Assembly: GCF_014648355.1 (NCBI RefSeq)
Contig: NZ_BMQY01000001.1
Span: 186,001 to 250,000, forward strand
Source of the DNA: Couchioplanes azureus
Lineage (GTDB): Bacteria; Actinomycetota; Actinomycetes; Mycobacteriales; Micromonosporaceae
Direction: 5' to 3'
DNA: 64,000 nucleotides
Positions 20,914-30,400 of the stretch are shown here, piece by piece. The number at the start of each line of letters is the position of its first letter. Positions within the stretch are counted from its first letter, which is position 1. The notes under the pieces were generated by a model. That model searched no databases. It saw only the letters and a program-made list of their open reading frames with translations, and was not told the origin of the DNA. A program made the position numbers and the translations under genes.

Positions 20914-22061
20914 TTCTGCGCGTACGGGCACGTGTGCTCGTTCGGATAGAAGTTGGGCCGCAGGTCCATCTCCGCGTAGTAGCGGTGGAAGACCGGCGTG
21001 ATGCCGCCGGAGATCGGCGGGACGATCCAGGTCCAGTCGGCCGGCACCGGACGGCCCGCCCTCTCCTCGTTGCTCAGGTGGCTCATGAAGCGCTGGGACT
21101 CGGTGTGGTGGTCGCTGATGCGCACGCCCGCTCGGTCGAAGGACCACAGCACCGCGCGGTTGAGCTCGACCAGGGCCCGGTCGCGCCACAGGGTGGCCTC
21201 GCTGCTCGTGTCGAGCCCCATCCGCTCGGCGACGGTGGGCAGCAAGTTGTAGCGGTCCGCGTCGGCGAAGTTGCGGGCCCCGATCTCGCTGCCCATGTAC
21301 CAGCCGTTGAAGGGCGCCAGCGGGTAGTTCACGCCGCCGATGGTCAGGCGCATGTTGGAGATGGCCGGGACGGCGTGCCAGCGCAGGCCCAGCTCGGCGA
21401 ACCAGCCGAGCTCGGGGTGCGTGATGGGCACCTCGAGGACCGCGCGCTCCGGCAGCTCGTAGAGGCGTACCGGCTCGCCGGGCACCTCCACGGCGAGCGG
21501 CAGGATGTCGAACGCGTCGCCCTTGCCCCGCCAGCCGAAGCCCTCCATCGCCGCGGTGAAGTCCGCCTGCCGTGGGTCGCCCACCACGTCGTCACCCCGG
21601 CGGTACCCGGCGTAGCGGACGAGCTGCTCGTTCCAGAGCTTCGCGTACGGCTGCCCCGGCTGCGCCGCGGCGAAGATGCTGATGACCGGACGGATCTTGC
21701 CGCCTCCCTGTCCCCCGCCGGCCGCCTGGAGATGGTGGACGAGCAGGGAGAAGATCTCGTCGGCGGTCCGGGCGCGGCGGCGGTCCAGGACGACGAGGCT
21801 GCGCCAGTACAGCCGGCCGATGCACCGGCTCGAGTTGCGCCAGGCCATCTTGGCGCCGTACGCCAGTTCGTCGGTGGTGTGCACGTAACTGCCGGTGGCG
21901 GCGATCTGCGCGCGGACGATGGCCAGCCGCGGCTCCACCGGGCCGAGCCGGGGATTCTCCAGGTAGCACCGGCGCAGGAAGTCCTCCGCCTCGCCCGGAT
22001 CGACGGGAGCGATCGGGTCCCACCGTGTCGGCGGATGGTCCCGGTAACCAGGCACGATCAT
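20910..22061 (-). CDS. nos: Bacterial nitric-oxide synthase oxygenase
   Basis: 383 aa, oxygenase domain only, without the reductase of animal enzymes. The heme-thiolate Cys is C80 in WRNSSRCIGR (74-83). The arginine/pterin region shows NGWYMGSEIGARNF (about 259-272) and WTWIVPPISGG, and the C-terminus has NFYPNEHTCPY. It converts L-Arg to NO and citrulline using a general flavodoxin-type reductase; NO in bacteria protects against oxidative stress or nitrates metabolites. The ATG at 22061 was chosen because GGGAGGG precedes it; 32 upstream in-frame codons are unlike the family. Convergent with the RNA-repair operon. Confidence 0.94.
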   Translation of the reverse strand: MIVPGYRDHPPTRWDPIAPVDPGEAEDFLRRCYLENPRLGPVEPRLAIVRAQIAATGSYVHTTDELAYGAKMAWRNSSRCIGRLYWRSLVVLDRRRARTADEIFSLLVHHLQAAGGGQGGGKIRPVISIFAAAQPGQPYAKLWNEQLVRYAGYRRGDDVVGDPRQADFTAAMEGFGWRGKGDAFDILPLAVEVPGEPVRLYELPERAVLEVPITHPELGWFAELGLRWHAVPAISNMRLTIGGVNYPLAPFNGWYMGSEIGARNFADADRYNLLPTVAERMGLDTSSEATLWRDRALVELNRAVLWSFDRAGVRISDHHTESQRFMSHLSNEERAGRPVPADWTWIVPPISGGITPVFHRYYAEMDLRPNFYPNEHTCPYAQN

Positions 22062-22143
22062 CGAGCGCCCTCCCCCAAATCGAGTAGGTGATACCGGAGG
22101 TTCGCACGACCCCTTACGAGACGAAACGCACTCGGTGTGCGAC

Positions 22144-22177
22144 AAAGGGGCGGTCACCTTGCGGTGACCGCCCCTTT
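22144..22177. terminator. Strong hairpin terminator after rho
   Basis: Perfect 15-bp arms (AAAGGGGCGGTCACC / GGTGACCGCCCCTTT) with the loop TTGC and T runs on both strands. It stands 45 bases past the rho stop and 83 bases ahead of nos, so it most likely ends the rho transcript and insulates nos. Confidence 0.9.
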
Positions 22178-22221
22178 TCGGGCGCTTTTGACCCTTACCT
22201 AATAGGCGACAGGAGAATTAC

Positions 22222-24276
22222 TCACTCCCCCGGAGTCGACTTCGCGATCTGCATCAGGAACTCGATGTTGGTCCGCGACTGCTTGAGCCGGTCGAGCAGA
22301 AGGTCCAGTGCGGCCGACGACTCCAGCGAGCTCAGCACCTTGCGGAGCTTGTGGACGATCGCCAGCTCCTCCTTGCCGAGCAGGATCTCTTCCTTGCGGG
22401 TGCCGGACGGGTGGATGTCGATGGCCGGGAAGGTCCGCTTGTCGGCGATCTTCCGGTCGAGCTTGAGCTCGGCGTTACCCGTGCCCTTGAACTCCTCGAA
22501 GATGACGGTGTCCATCATCGAGCCCGTCTCCACCAGCGCGGTCGCGAGGATCGTCAGCGAGCCACCGTTCTCGATGTTGCGCGCCGCGCCGAGGAACCGC
22601 TTCGGCGGATAGAGCGCGGTCGAGTCGATACCACCGGACATGATGCGGCCGGAGGCCGGCGCCGCCAGGTTGTACGACCGGCCGAGCCGGGTCACCGAGT
22701 CGAGCAGCACGACCACGTCGTGGCCCAGCTCGACCAGACGCTTGGCCCGCTCGATCGCCAGCTCGGCGACCGTGGTGTGGTCCTGCGGCGGCCGGTCGAA
22801 CGTGGCCGCGATGACCTCGCCCTTGACCGAGCGCTGCATGTCGGTGACCTCTTCGGGCCGCTCGTCGACCAGCACGACCATCAGGTGGCACTCGGGGTTG
22901 TTGTGGGTGATCGCGTTGGCGATCGCCTGCAGCACCATCGTCTTGCCGGCCTTCGGCGGCGAGACGATCAGGGCGCGCTGGCCCTTGCCGAGCGGCATCA
23001 CCAGGTCGATGACGCGCGTGGTCAGGATGTGCGGCTCGGTCTCCAGGCGCAGGCGCTCCTGCGGATAGAGCGGGGTGAGCTTGTAGAACTCGGGGCGGCG
23101 GCGGGCCTCCTCGGGCTCCATCCCGTTGATGGTGTCCAGGCGCACCAGCGGGTTGTACTTGTCGCGCCGCTGCTCGCCGTCGCGCGGCGCGGCCCGCACG
23201 GCACCGGTGACCGCGTCGCCGCGGCGCAGCCCGTGCTTCTTGACCTGGGACATCGACACGTAGACGTCGTTGGGGCCGGAGAGGTAACCGGTGGTCCGCA
23301 CGAACGCGTAGTTGTCGAGCACGTCCAGGATGCCGGCCACCGGCACGAGGACGTCGTCCTCGTTGACGTGCGGCTCGCGACCGCCGTCCCGGCCGCCCTC
23401 GCGACCGCCGTCGCCGTCGCGGTCCCGGCCGCGGCGACGGTCCCGGAAGCGGCTGCGCCGGCTGCGCCGCCCGCCCTCGCCGTTCTCGTTGTCGTCGTCG
23501 TCGTGTCCGTCGTTGCGCGGACCGCGGTCGTTGCGGTCGCCGCGGTCACCCCGGTCGTTGCGGTCACCCCGGTCGTTGCGGTCGCCGCCCTCGGAGCGCT
23601 GCTGGTTGCGCTGGCGGTCGCGGTTGCGGTCGCCACGCTCGGAGCGGTCGGTGCGCTCGGCACGCTCGCCGCTCTCGGCGCCATCGGTGCGGGTCTCGCC
23701 CTGGTCGCGAGGCTCGCGCTCCGGCCGGTCCTGGCGCTCCGGCCGGTCCTGGCGCTCCTGCCGGTCCCGGCGGCTGCGGCGGCCCTGCTCGGGCTCGGCC
23801 TGGCCGGCCTGCTCGTCGGCCCGCTGCCCAGGCTGCTCCTCGGTGCGTGCGGCGGGCTCCTCGGCCCGCTGGCCGGCCTGCTGACCGGACCGCTCCGCGG
23901 CTGCGGGGGCCGTCTCCGTGGTCGCCGGTGCCGGCTGACCGGCCGCGGAGGAAGCGGCGGTGGCGGCGGGCGCGGGAGTGGAACCGGCGTCGGCCGACGC
24001 CGCGGCGGCACTGTTGCCGCGGCGCGGGCGCGGAGTGCTCTCGGCGGCGGCCGGAGCCCCGCCGCTCTGCCGCTCCGAGATCGCGGCGATCAGCTCACCC
24101 TTGCGCATCCGGGCGGTGCCGGAGATGCCCAGGGAGGCGGCGAGACTCTGCAGCTCGGGCAGCAGCATCGCGGACAGCCCGGTGCCGCCGCGGCGGCGCT
24201 TGGTGACAGCCGCGGTGGTGGCGCCGTCATCAGCGACGTCAGAAACACCCGACGTCACGTCGGTGGTGTCGCTCAA
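22222..24276 (-). CDS. rho: Transcription termination factor Rho
   Basis: 684 aa from a TTG start at 24276 with GGAAGGA ahead of it. It has an N-terminal Rho-N helix (LPELQSLAASLGISGTARM), then a roughly 190-residue disordered Ala/Pro and Arg/Asp/Glu/Asn-rich insert (RNDRGDRNDRGDR type), typical of actinobacterial Rho and thought to bind RNA. After that come the cold-shock RNA-binding domain and the RecA-like ATPase with SPPKAGKTM (Walker A), LLDSVTRLGRSYN and GTGNAELKLDRK. The in-frame extension upstream of TTG lacks an ATG-linked ribosome site. It lies between nos and thrB in the conserved order. Confidence 0.97.
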   Translation of the reverse strand: MSDTTDVTSGVSDVADDGATTAAVTKRRRGGTGLSAMLLPELQSLAASLGISGTARMRKGELIAAISERQSGGAPAAAESTPRPRRGNSAAAASADAGSTPAPAATAASSAAGQPAPATTETAPAAAERSGQQAGQRAEEPAARTEEQPGQRADEQAGQAEPEQGRRSRRDRQERQDRPERQDRPEREPRDQGETRTDGAESGERAERTDRSERGDRNRDRQRNQQRSEGGDRNDRGDRNDRGDRGDRNDRGPRNDGHDDDDNENGEGGRRSRRSRFRDRRRGRDRDGDGGREGGRDGGREPHVNEDDVLVPVAGILDVLDNYAFVRTTGYLSGPNDVYVSMSQVKKHGLRRGDAVTGAVRAAPRDGEQRRDKYNPLVRLDTINGMEPEEARRRPEFYKLTPLYPQERLRLETEPHILTTRVIDLVMPLGKGQRALIVSPPKAGKTMVLQAIANAITHNNPECHLMVVLVDERPEEVTDMQRSVKGEVIAATFDRPPQDHTTVAELAIERAKRLVELGHDVVVLLDSVTRLGRSYNLAAPASGRIMSGGIDSTALYPPKRFLGAARNIENGGSLTILATALVETGSMMDTVIFEEFKGTGNAELKLDRKIADKRTFPAIDIHPSGTRKEEILLGKEELAIVHKLRKVLSSLESSAALDLLLDRLKQSRTNIEFLMQIAKSTPGE

Positions 24277-24575
24277 TGGATTCCTTCCGTCGAAAAAGCC
24301 AAGACCACCCGGGTCTGCAGCAGCCTGGTGGCCGGGTGCCCTCGGAACCCGCTTCGCAACTGCGGCGCGGGAGTTTTGCAGCACGGCAGCTCGACGGTTT
24401 CCCGACCCGTCGTCCAGCGACGGGTAGGTCTCGGCGAGTGCAGCGATCTGATGACCTGCTGCCCGGCGTGTGCCTTGAAAAGAGTTGAGACGAGCCAGAT
24501 CGGCGTATGTCTCGGGGGTGCGCGCCGAACCGCAGAGATCGCTTGCTTCGCGGCTGTGCTAGGTCCTGAGCGTAG
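24277..24575 (-). promoter_or_regulatory. Rho leader / promoter region
   Basis: 299 bases without a convincing gene between thrB and rho. On the minus strand TTGACT lies about 25 bases past the thrB end and could be a -35 element, giving a leader of roughly 240 bases. The last 108 bases continue the rho frame without a stop. Long leaders ahead of rho are known to carry autoregulation in several bacteria; here that is inference only, and I see no clean terminator hairpin. Confidence 0.4.
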
Positions 24576-25511
24576 TCAACTCTGACGACCTGCGGCAACA
24601 GGGTCCCGCTCGGCGTGTTCCACCATACTCCCTCCGGCAAGGGCTCCGGCGACATCCACGCTCAACGTCTCGGCGCGCCACGCCGTACCCGGGTCGAAAT
24701 CGGCCGGCACCGGGCTCAGCGCGAGCACCGTCGGACCCGCCCCGCTCACCACGGCGGCCACACCGAGCGACCGCAGGGCGTCGACGAGCGCGGCCGTGCC
24801 GGGCATGCCGCCGGCCCGGTAGGCCTGGTGCAGGCGGTCCTCGGTCGCCGCGAAGAGCAGGCCGGGGTCGGCGCCGAGCGCGTGCACGAGCAGCGCGGAG
24901 CGCCCTGCGTTGAACGCGGCGTCCGCGTGCGGCACGCTGGGCGGCAGCGCGGCCCGTGCCGTCGAGGTCAGGCCGCGCTCCTGCGGGACGAAGATGGTCG
25001 GGCGCACGCCCGCGGCGGTGCCGAGCCGCACGGCCCGGGCCCCGGACTCCTCGGTCCAGGCGATGGTGAACCCGCCGAGCAGGCACGGCGCGACATTGTC
25101 GGGATGCCCTTCCAGCTCGGCGGCTATCCGCAACGCGTCGGTGTCGGACATCTGCCCACCGGCCAGCGCCCGGGCGAGCTGCACGCCCCCGACGATGGCG
25201 GCGGAGGAGGAACCGAGCCCGCGAGCCTGGGGGATCCGGTTGACGCACTCGACGGCGACACCGGGCGGGCGCCCGCCCAGCTCGTCGAAGGTGCGCAGCA
25301 TCGCCCGCACGACCAGGTGCGTCTCGTCCCGGGGAAGCTCACCGGCCCCTTCCCCGGACACGGACACGGTGAAGCGGTCGCCGGTGACCCGGGCGGACAG
25401 GTCGTCGTGCAGGCTGAGCGCGAGGCCCAGCGCGTCGAAACCCGGGCCGAGGTTGGCGCTGGTGGCGGGAGTCCGCACCCGTACCGGCTCGGAGACGAAG
25501 GTCAGGCCCAT
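24576..25511 (-). CDS. thrB: Homoserine kinase
   Basis: Phosphorylates homoserine for threonine synthesis; GHMP kinase family, 311 aa from ATG 25511 (GTG 25517 is an in-frame alternative). ATP-binding motif PQARGLGSSSAA lies at 94-105, motif 1 PATSANLGPGFDALGLAL at 15-32 and the C-terminal motif VSGAGPTVLAL near 260. It is separated from thrC by 5.8 kb of unrelated genes, whereas hom-thrC-thrB are adjacent in many relatives, so it probably has its own promoter in 25512-25638. Confidence 0.96.
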   Translation of the reverse strand: MGLTFVSEPVRVRTPATSANLGPGFDALGLALSLHDDLSARVTGDRFTVSVSGEGAGELPRDETHLVVRAMLRTFDELGGRPPGVAVECVNRIPQARGLGSSSAAIVGGVQLARALAGGQMSDTDALRIAAELEGHPDNVAPCLLGGFTIAWTEESGARAVRLGTAAGVRPTIFVPQERGLTSTARAALPPSVPHADAAFNAGRSALLVHALGADPGLLFAATEDRLHQAYRAGGMPGTAALVDALRSLGVAAVVSGAGPTVLALSPVPADFDPGTAWRAETLSVDVAGALAGGSMVEHAERDPVAAGRQS

Positions 25512-25638
25512 CGCCACATGCTAGGCCTTGATCGACTCGGGCGCGTCACCAGCACGGCAGGAACCGGACAGCCCGCGCGGCGCGGGCGTTACGGGGCGGA
25601 CTCCGGCGATGTCGTACCCCTCGGCTACGGTCGCGGTC

Positions 25639-26160
25639 ATGAGCGTGGGATATCTGTTGCCGGCCCTCCTGACCCAGCTGCCGCTGCTGGCCGTGCTGGT
25701 CGCCGGCCTGGTCGTGGTCTCGGCCCGCCGCGCGCATCTGGGCCCGCGCAGCGTCATGCTCGCCCGGCTGGGGCTGGGCCTGCTGGTGGCGAGCCAGCTG
25801 TGCAACATGCTGTGGTTCGCGGTGTTTCCGCAGGTCGTCCGCTCCATGGGCGGCACCGGCTCCCGCTATGCGGTGGCGACCGCATCGGTCGGCATCGTGC
25901 TCAGCCTGCTGCTGGCCGCGGGCGTCGGCCTGCTCGTCGCCGCGGTGGTGACCCGCGCACCGGCGGCCCCCGGCGCTTTCCCGGCGGCCCCCGGCGGCTT
26001 CCCCGCGGCCCCCGGCGGCTTCCCCGCGGCCCCCGGTGGCTTCCCGGCGGCCCCCGGTGGCTTCCCGGCCGGGCCCGGCGTCCAGGGGCCGGGACACACC
26101 GCCTACCCGGCGCCCCGCAACGCCCCCCACGATCCGACGGCCTACCCGCCGGGGAGCTGA
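25639..26160 (+). CDS. Small membrane protein with GGFPAAP repeat tail
   Basis: 173 aa. Three predicted membrane segments (about 3-26, 38-62 and 76-102) are followed by a tail made of five near-identical 7-residue units (P-G-G-F-P-A-A) and a Pro/Tyr/Asn-rich end. Not recognised as a known family. The tail resembles the flexible Pro/Gly-rich cytoplasmic regions of other actinobacterial membrane proteins. It is divergent from thrB and convergent with an MFS gene. Confidence 0.65.
   Translation: MSVGYLLPALLTQLPLLAVLVAGLVVVSARRAHLGPRSVMLARLGLGLLVASQLCNMLWFAVFPQVVRSMGGTGSRYAVATASVGIVLSLLLAAGVGLLVAAVVTRAPAAPGAFPAAPGGFPAAPGGFPAAPGGFPAAPGGFPAGPGVQGPGHTAYPAPRNAPHDPTAYPPGS
25969..26073 (+). repeat. 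21-bp coding tandem repeat, five units
   Basis: Five consecutive 21-bp units of consensus CCCGGYGGCTTCCCSGCGGCC, beginning at 25969, 25990, 26011, 26032 and 26053. The period keeps the reading frame and encodes the PGGFPAA units of the membrane protein tail. Nearly identical copies suggest recent slippage, so copy number may vary between strains. Confidence 0.9.
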
Positions 26161-26190
26161 GGCCCGGCCGGACGGCCTGTGCCGCGACCG

Positions 26191-27435
26191 TCATTGCCGG
26201 ACCGCGGGTTCGCCGGGCGCGGGCGTGTCCGCCAGCGACAGGTTGCGGGTCGCGGCCCGCCAGCCGATCGCGTAGACCAGGGTGATCAGGCCGCAGGAGA
26301 TGACGATCACCCGCAGGTCGACCCGGTCCACGACGAGCGCCGCGCCGAGCTGGCTGATCGAGATCGCCAGCGTGGCCAGCATCATGTCGGTGGCGAAGAC
26401 GCGTCCGCGGAGGCGGTCGGGCACCTCGCCCTGGAGCGCGTAGTTGGACAGCACCCAGTTGGTGCCGCCCGCGAAGTGAGCCAGGAAGACCAGCATCAGC
26501 ACGAGCGGGAACCACGGCACCAGCGCCACGCCGAGGTAACTCAGGCCGTACAAGCTCATCGAGACGGCCAGGCCCGGCAGCAGCCACGAGCGGTGGTCCA
26601 GCACCCGCCGCATCAGCAGCGGGCCGACCAGCGCGCCCGCCCCGCGGACGGCGAAGAGCAGACCCGTGCCGAGCGCGCCGACCCCGTACACGCCGGCGAG
26701 CAGGGGGAAGACCGTGAGCACCCCGTTGCCGAGCCCGACCGCCGACTTCACCGTCACCAGCGCCCGGATCCGCGGCCTGGTGCCGATGTAGCGCAGCGCC
26801 TCGACGAGCGCGTGCCAGGTGCGCGGTGCGGGGGCCGACGCGTCCCGCGGGGCCTGCAACGGCCGGCGGATCAGGAAGGTCAGCACGGCCGCCGCCAGCA
26901 GGCCGGCCACGGCGACCCCGAAGCTGATGTACGGCCCGAACGCGCCGCTCACGATGCCGCCGAGGGACGCGCCGACGATCGTCATCGTGCCCCACGCCGA
27001 GCCGGCCACCGCGTTGGCCGCGGGGAGGTCCCCGGGATCGACCACGTTGGGCAGCGCGGCCGACGCGGCCGGTGAGTAGAACGCCTTGGCGACGGCGACC
27101 GCGCCGATCGCGACGAGGGCGAGCGGGGCGGTGGCCGCCGAGTGCACCAGGAACAGCAGCGACGTGGCGACGAGCGCCGCCGCGTTGGCGGCGATGAGGA
27201 TCACGCGGCGGTCCTTGCGGTCGGCGACCGTGCCCGCGTACGGCAGCAGCACCGCGGTGATGCCGGTGTCGGCGGCGAGCACCAGCGCGCCCCACACGCC
27301 GCTGCCGGTCAGCTCCGGGAGCAGTACCAGCAGCGGCACCATGACGAACCAGTCGGCGCCGAAGACGACCAGTTCCGCGACGAACAGGCGGCGGAAGTCG
27401 CGGTTACGGGTAAGGACCGAGAGGGGAGTTGCCAC
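26191..27435 (-). CDS. MFS transporter
   Basis: 414 aa with about 12 membrane helices. The cytoplasmic loop 2-3 signature reads GTVADRKDRRVIL (about 68-80), the drug:H+ antiporter type of the major facilitator superfamily, with similarity in layout to macrolide/enterobactin exporters (MFS_3-like). GTG start. It lies 56 bases behind the RND pump on the same strand, so the two exporters may share a transcript under MarR control. Substrate unknown. Confidence 0.85.
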   Translation of the reverse strand: MATPLSVLTRNRDFRRLFVAELVVFGADWFVMVPLLVLLPELTGSGVWGALVLAADTGITAVLLPYAGTVADRKDRRVILIAANAAALVATSLLFLVHSAATAPLALVAIGAVAVAKAFYSPAASAALPNVVDPGDLPAANAVAGSAWGTMTIVGASLGGIVSGAFGPYISFGVAVAGLLAAAVLTFLIRRPLQAPRDASAPAPRTWHALVEALRYIGTRPRIRALVTVKSAVGLGNGVLTVFPLLAGVYGVGALGTGLLFAVRGAGALVGPLLMRRVLDHRSWLLPGLAVSMSLYGLSYLGVALVPWFPLVLMLVFLAHFAGGTNWVLSNYALQGEVPDRLRGRVFATDMMLATLAISISQLGAALVVDRVDLRVIVISCGLITLVYAIGWRAATRNLSLADTPAPGEPAVRQ

Positions 27436-27491
27436 GTACGCGAACAGTACCGGCCGCCTCGGCTCGCGCCGGACGACCGGTACGCCCGCGA

Positions 27492-30400
27492 TCAGTGGGC
27501 GGGATTGCCCGCCGGTGCCTCGTGTGCCCCGCCGCTGGAGTCCGGCGCCGGGACGTCGGCCGGCACGATCGGCTCGGGGCCGGCCGCCGCGTGTCTCGGG
27601 GCGTCGGACCGGCCGGCCGTGGCCGGCGCCTGCTCCGGGGTGCCGCTGGCCGCGACCGCCTTGCGGGCCCGCCGGCGTTCCCGCCGCTCGCGCCCCTTGA
27701 GCTTGGTGTTCTCCACCATCGTGTAGAGCGCCGGCACCAGCACCAGCGTCAGCAGCGTGGAGCTCACCAGGCCGCCGATGACCACGACGGCGAGCGGCTG
27801 CGAGATGAAGCCGCCCTCTCCGGTCAGGCCCAGCGCCATCGGCAGCAGCGCGAAGATGGTCGCGATGGCCGTCATGAGGATCGGGCGCAGCCGGTGCCGG
27901 CCGCCCTCGATCACCGCTTCCTGGACGCCCATGCCGGCGGTCCGGTAGTGGTTGATCAGGTCCATCAGCACGATGGCGTTGGTGACCACGATGCCGACCA
28001 GCATGAGCACGCCGATCAGGGCCGGCACGCCGAGCGGGGTGCCGGTCGCGAGCAGCAGGGCGATCGCGCCGGTCGCCGCGAACGGGATCGAGATCAGCAA
28101 CAGCAGCGGCTGAAGCAGGCTACGGAACGTCGCCACCATGATGACGAAGACGATCGCGATGGCGGCGAGGACCGCGAGCCCGAGGTCGGCGAACGCCTCC
28201 GCCTGCTCCTGGCTCACGCCGCCGATCTTCTTCTTCGCCCCCGCGGGCAGCGTCAGGGCGTCGAGCCGCTGGGTGAGCTCCTTCGTGGTGGCGCCGACGT
28301 CGGAGCCGGTCGCGGTGCCCTTGACCGTGGCGCTGCGGTTGCCGTCGATCCGGGTGACCTCCTCCGGGCCGTCGACCTCCTTGACGTCCGCGACCGTGTC
28401 CAGCGGCACCGGCGGGCCGGCCGGCGTCGTGATCGGCAGCTTGCGCAGGGCGTCGGCGTCGGCGGGCGGGGCGCCCAGCGTGACGACCACGTCCCGGCTC
28501 GCCCCGTCGACGGTGATCTTTCCGGCCGGCGCCGCACGGAACGATCCGGCGACCGCCTGTCCGACGGCGGCCTCGGTCAGGCCCCGGCGGGCCGCCTCGG
28601 CACGGTCCACGACCACTTCCAGACGGGGCACGCTGGCGGCGAGCGAGGTGCTCACGTCGGTGACGCCCTTGGTGCCGGCCATCGCCTCCTCGACCTGCTT
28701 GGTGGCCGCGGCGAGGGTCTTCTGGTCGGCGGCCTGCACGACGACCGCGAGCTCGTCGGCGTTGAAGCCGCTGCCGTTGTCGCCGCCGACGGTGACCTCG
28801 CCGACGCCGGTCATGCCCTTGAACTGCTCGCGCAGCTCGTCGGAGATCTTCGCCGCGTCGGCGTCCTCGGTGAGCGCGACGTTGAAGCTGGCGCCGCTCG
28901 CGCCGCCCGAGCCGACGAAGGGGTTGAACTCGCCGTTGCCGACGGTCACCTGGTAGGTCTCGACGTCGTCGCGGGCCGCGAGGACCGCCTCCACCTTCTT
29001 GGCGGCCTCGTCGGTCACCGCCAGGCTGGTGCCGACCGGCAGGTCCTGGTTGACCATGATGGTGTCCTGGCCGGACTCGTCGAGGAAGTTGGTCTCGAGC
29101 TTGCTGGCCAGTCCCATGGTCCCGATCAGCACCAGCACGCCGAGCGCGACGGTGGCCCAGCGGGTGCCCCGGCTGCGGGTGACCCAGCGGATGACCGGCA
29201 GGTAGCTGCGCTGCAGCGGGCTGCGCAGCTCCTTCTCCTCGGCCGCCAGGCGCACGGCCTCGGACTCGCTGCCGCCGGCCGCCGGCCGCAGGAACCAGTA
29301 CGCCAGCACGGGCACGACCGTGAGCGACACGAACAGCGAGGCCAGCAGCGCGACGGTGACGGTGATGGCGAACGGGGCGAACAGCTGCCCGACGAAGCCG
29401 CCGACGAGGGCGATCGGGGCGAAGACCGCGACCGTGGTCAGCGTGGAGGCGGTCACCGCGCCGGAGACCTCCTTCACCCCGGACATGATGGCGTGGACCT
29501 TCGTCTCGCCGTACCCGAGATGGCGCTTGATGTTCTCCAGCACGACGATCGAGTCGTCCACGACGCGGCCGACCGCGATGGTCAGCGCGCCGAGGGTGAG
29601 CAGGTTGAGCGAATAGTCGCCGATCCAGAGCCCGATCAGCGCGATCAGCACGGACAGCGGGATGGACACCGCGGTGACCAGTGTGGACCGCACCGACAGC
29701 AGGAAGACCAGGATGACGATGACGGCCATGACCAGGCCGAGCAGGCCCTCGGTGGTCAGGCTCTCGATGGAGCGCTCGACGAACGGCGCCTGGTCGGTGA
29801 TGACCGTCAGCTTGGCGCCGGAGGAGCCCTCCAGCTCGGCGAGCTTCTCGCGGACGGCGTGCGAGATGGCGACGGCGTTGCCGTCGGGGGCGGCGGTGAC
29901 CGCCACGCCCAGGCTCTCGACGCCGTCCGTACGCGTGAAGGAGGTGGCCGTGGCGAGCTCGCTGGTGACCGTGGCGACGTCGCCGAGCTTGACCGGGCCC
30001 TTGCTGCCGGTGAGGTAGAGCGCGCGGAGCTGGTCCACGGTCGTGATCGGAGTGCCGACCTGCACGCTCAGCGAGCGGCCGTCCGCGGTGAGGGCGCCCG
30101 CCGGCACCGAGATGCCGTTGCTCTGCAACAGGGTGGCGATGGCGCGGGGGTCGGCCCCGGCGGCGCCGAGCTTGGCCAGGTCGGGCTTGATCACGACCTG
30201 CTCTTTGCGGGTGCCGGTGATCTGTACGTCGCGCACGCCCTCGATGGCGGTGAGCTCTGGTACGACGGTGCGCTGCAGCCGCTGCGCGAGGTCGGACTGG
30301 CCGGAGCCGCCGGTCGCGGCGAGGACGATGGCGGGGATGTCGTCGGTGCCACCGGCGAAGATGGTCGGCTCGACGTCGTCGGGGAGCGTGGGCTGGATCC

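Noticed and set aside
22062..22157. 32-codon N-terminal extension of NOS
   Set aside because: The ATG at 22061 has a strong GGGAGGG site and gives the normal family start; the extension has no homology-like features.
22351..24585. 744-codon plus-strand frame opposite rho
   Set aside because: Mirror of the Arg/Asp-rich rho insert; low-complexity Val/Ala/Leu product with no ribosome site.
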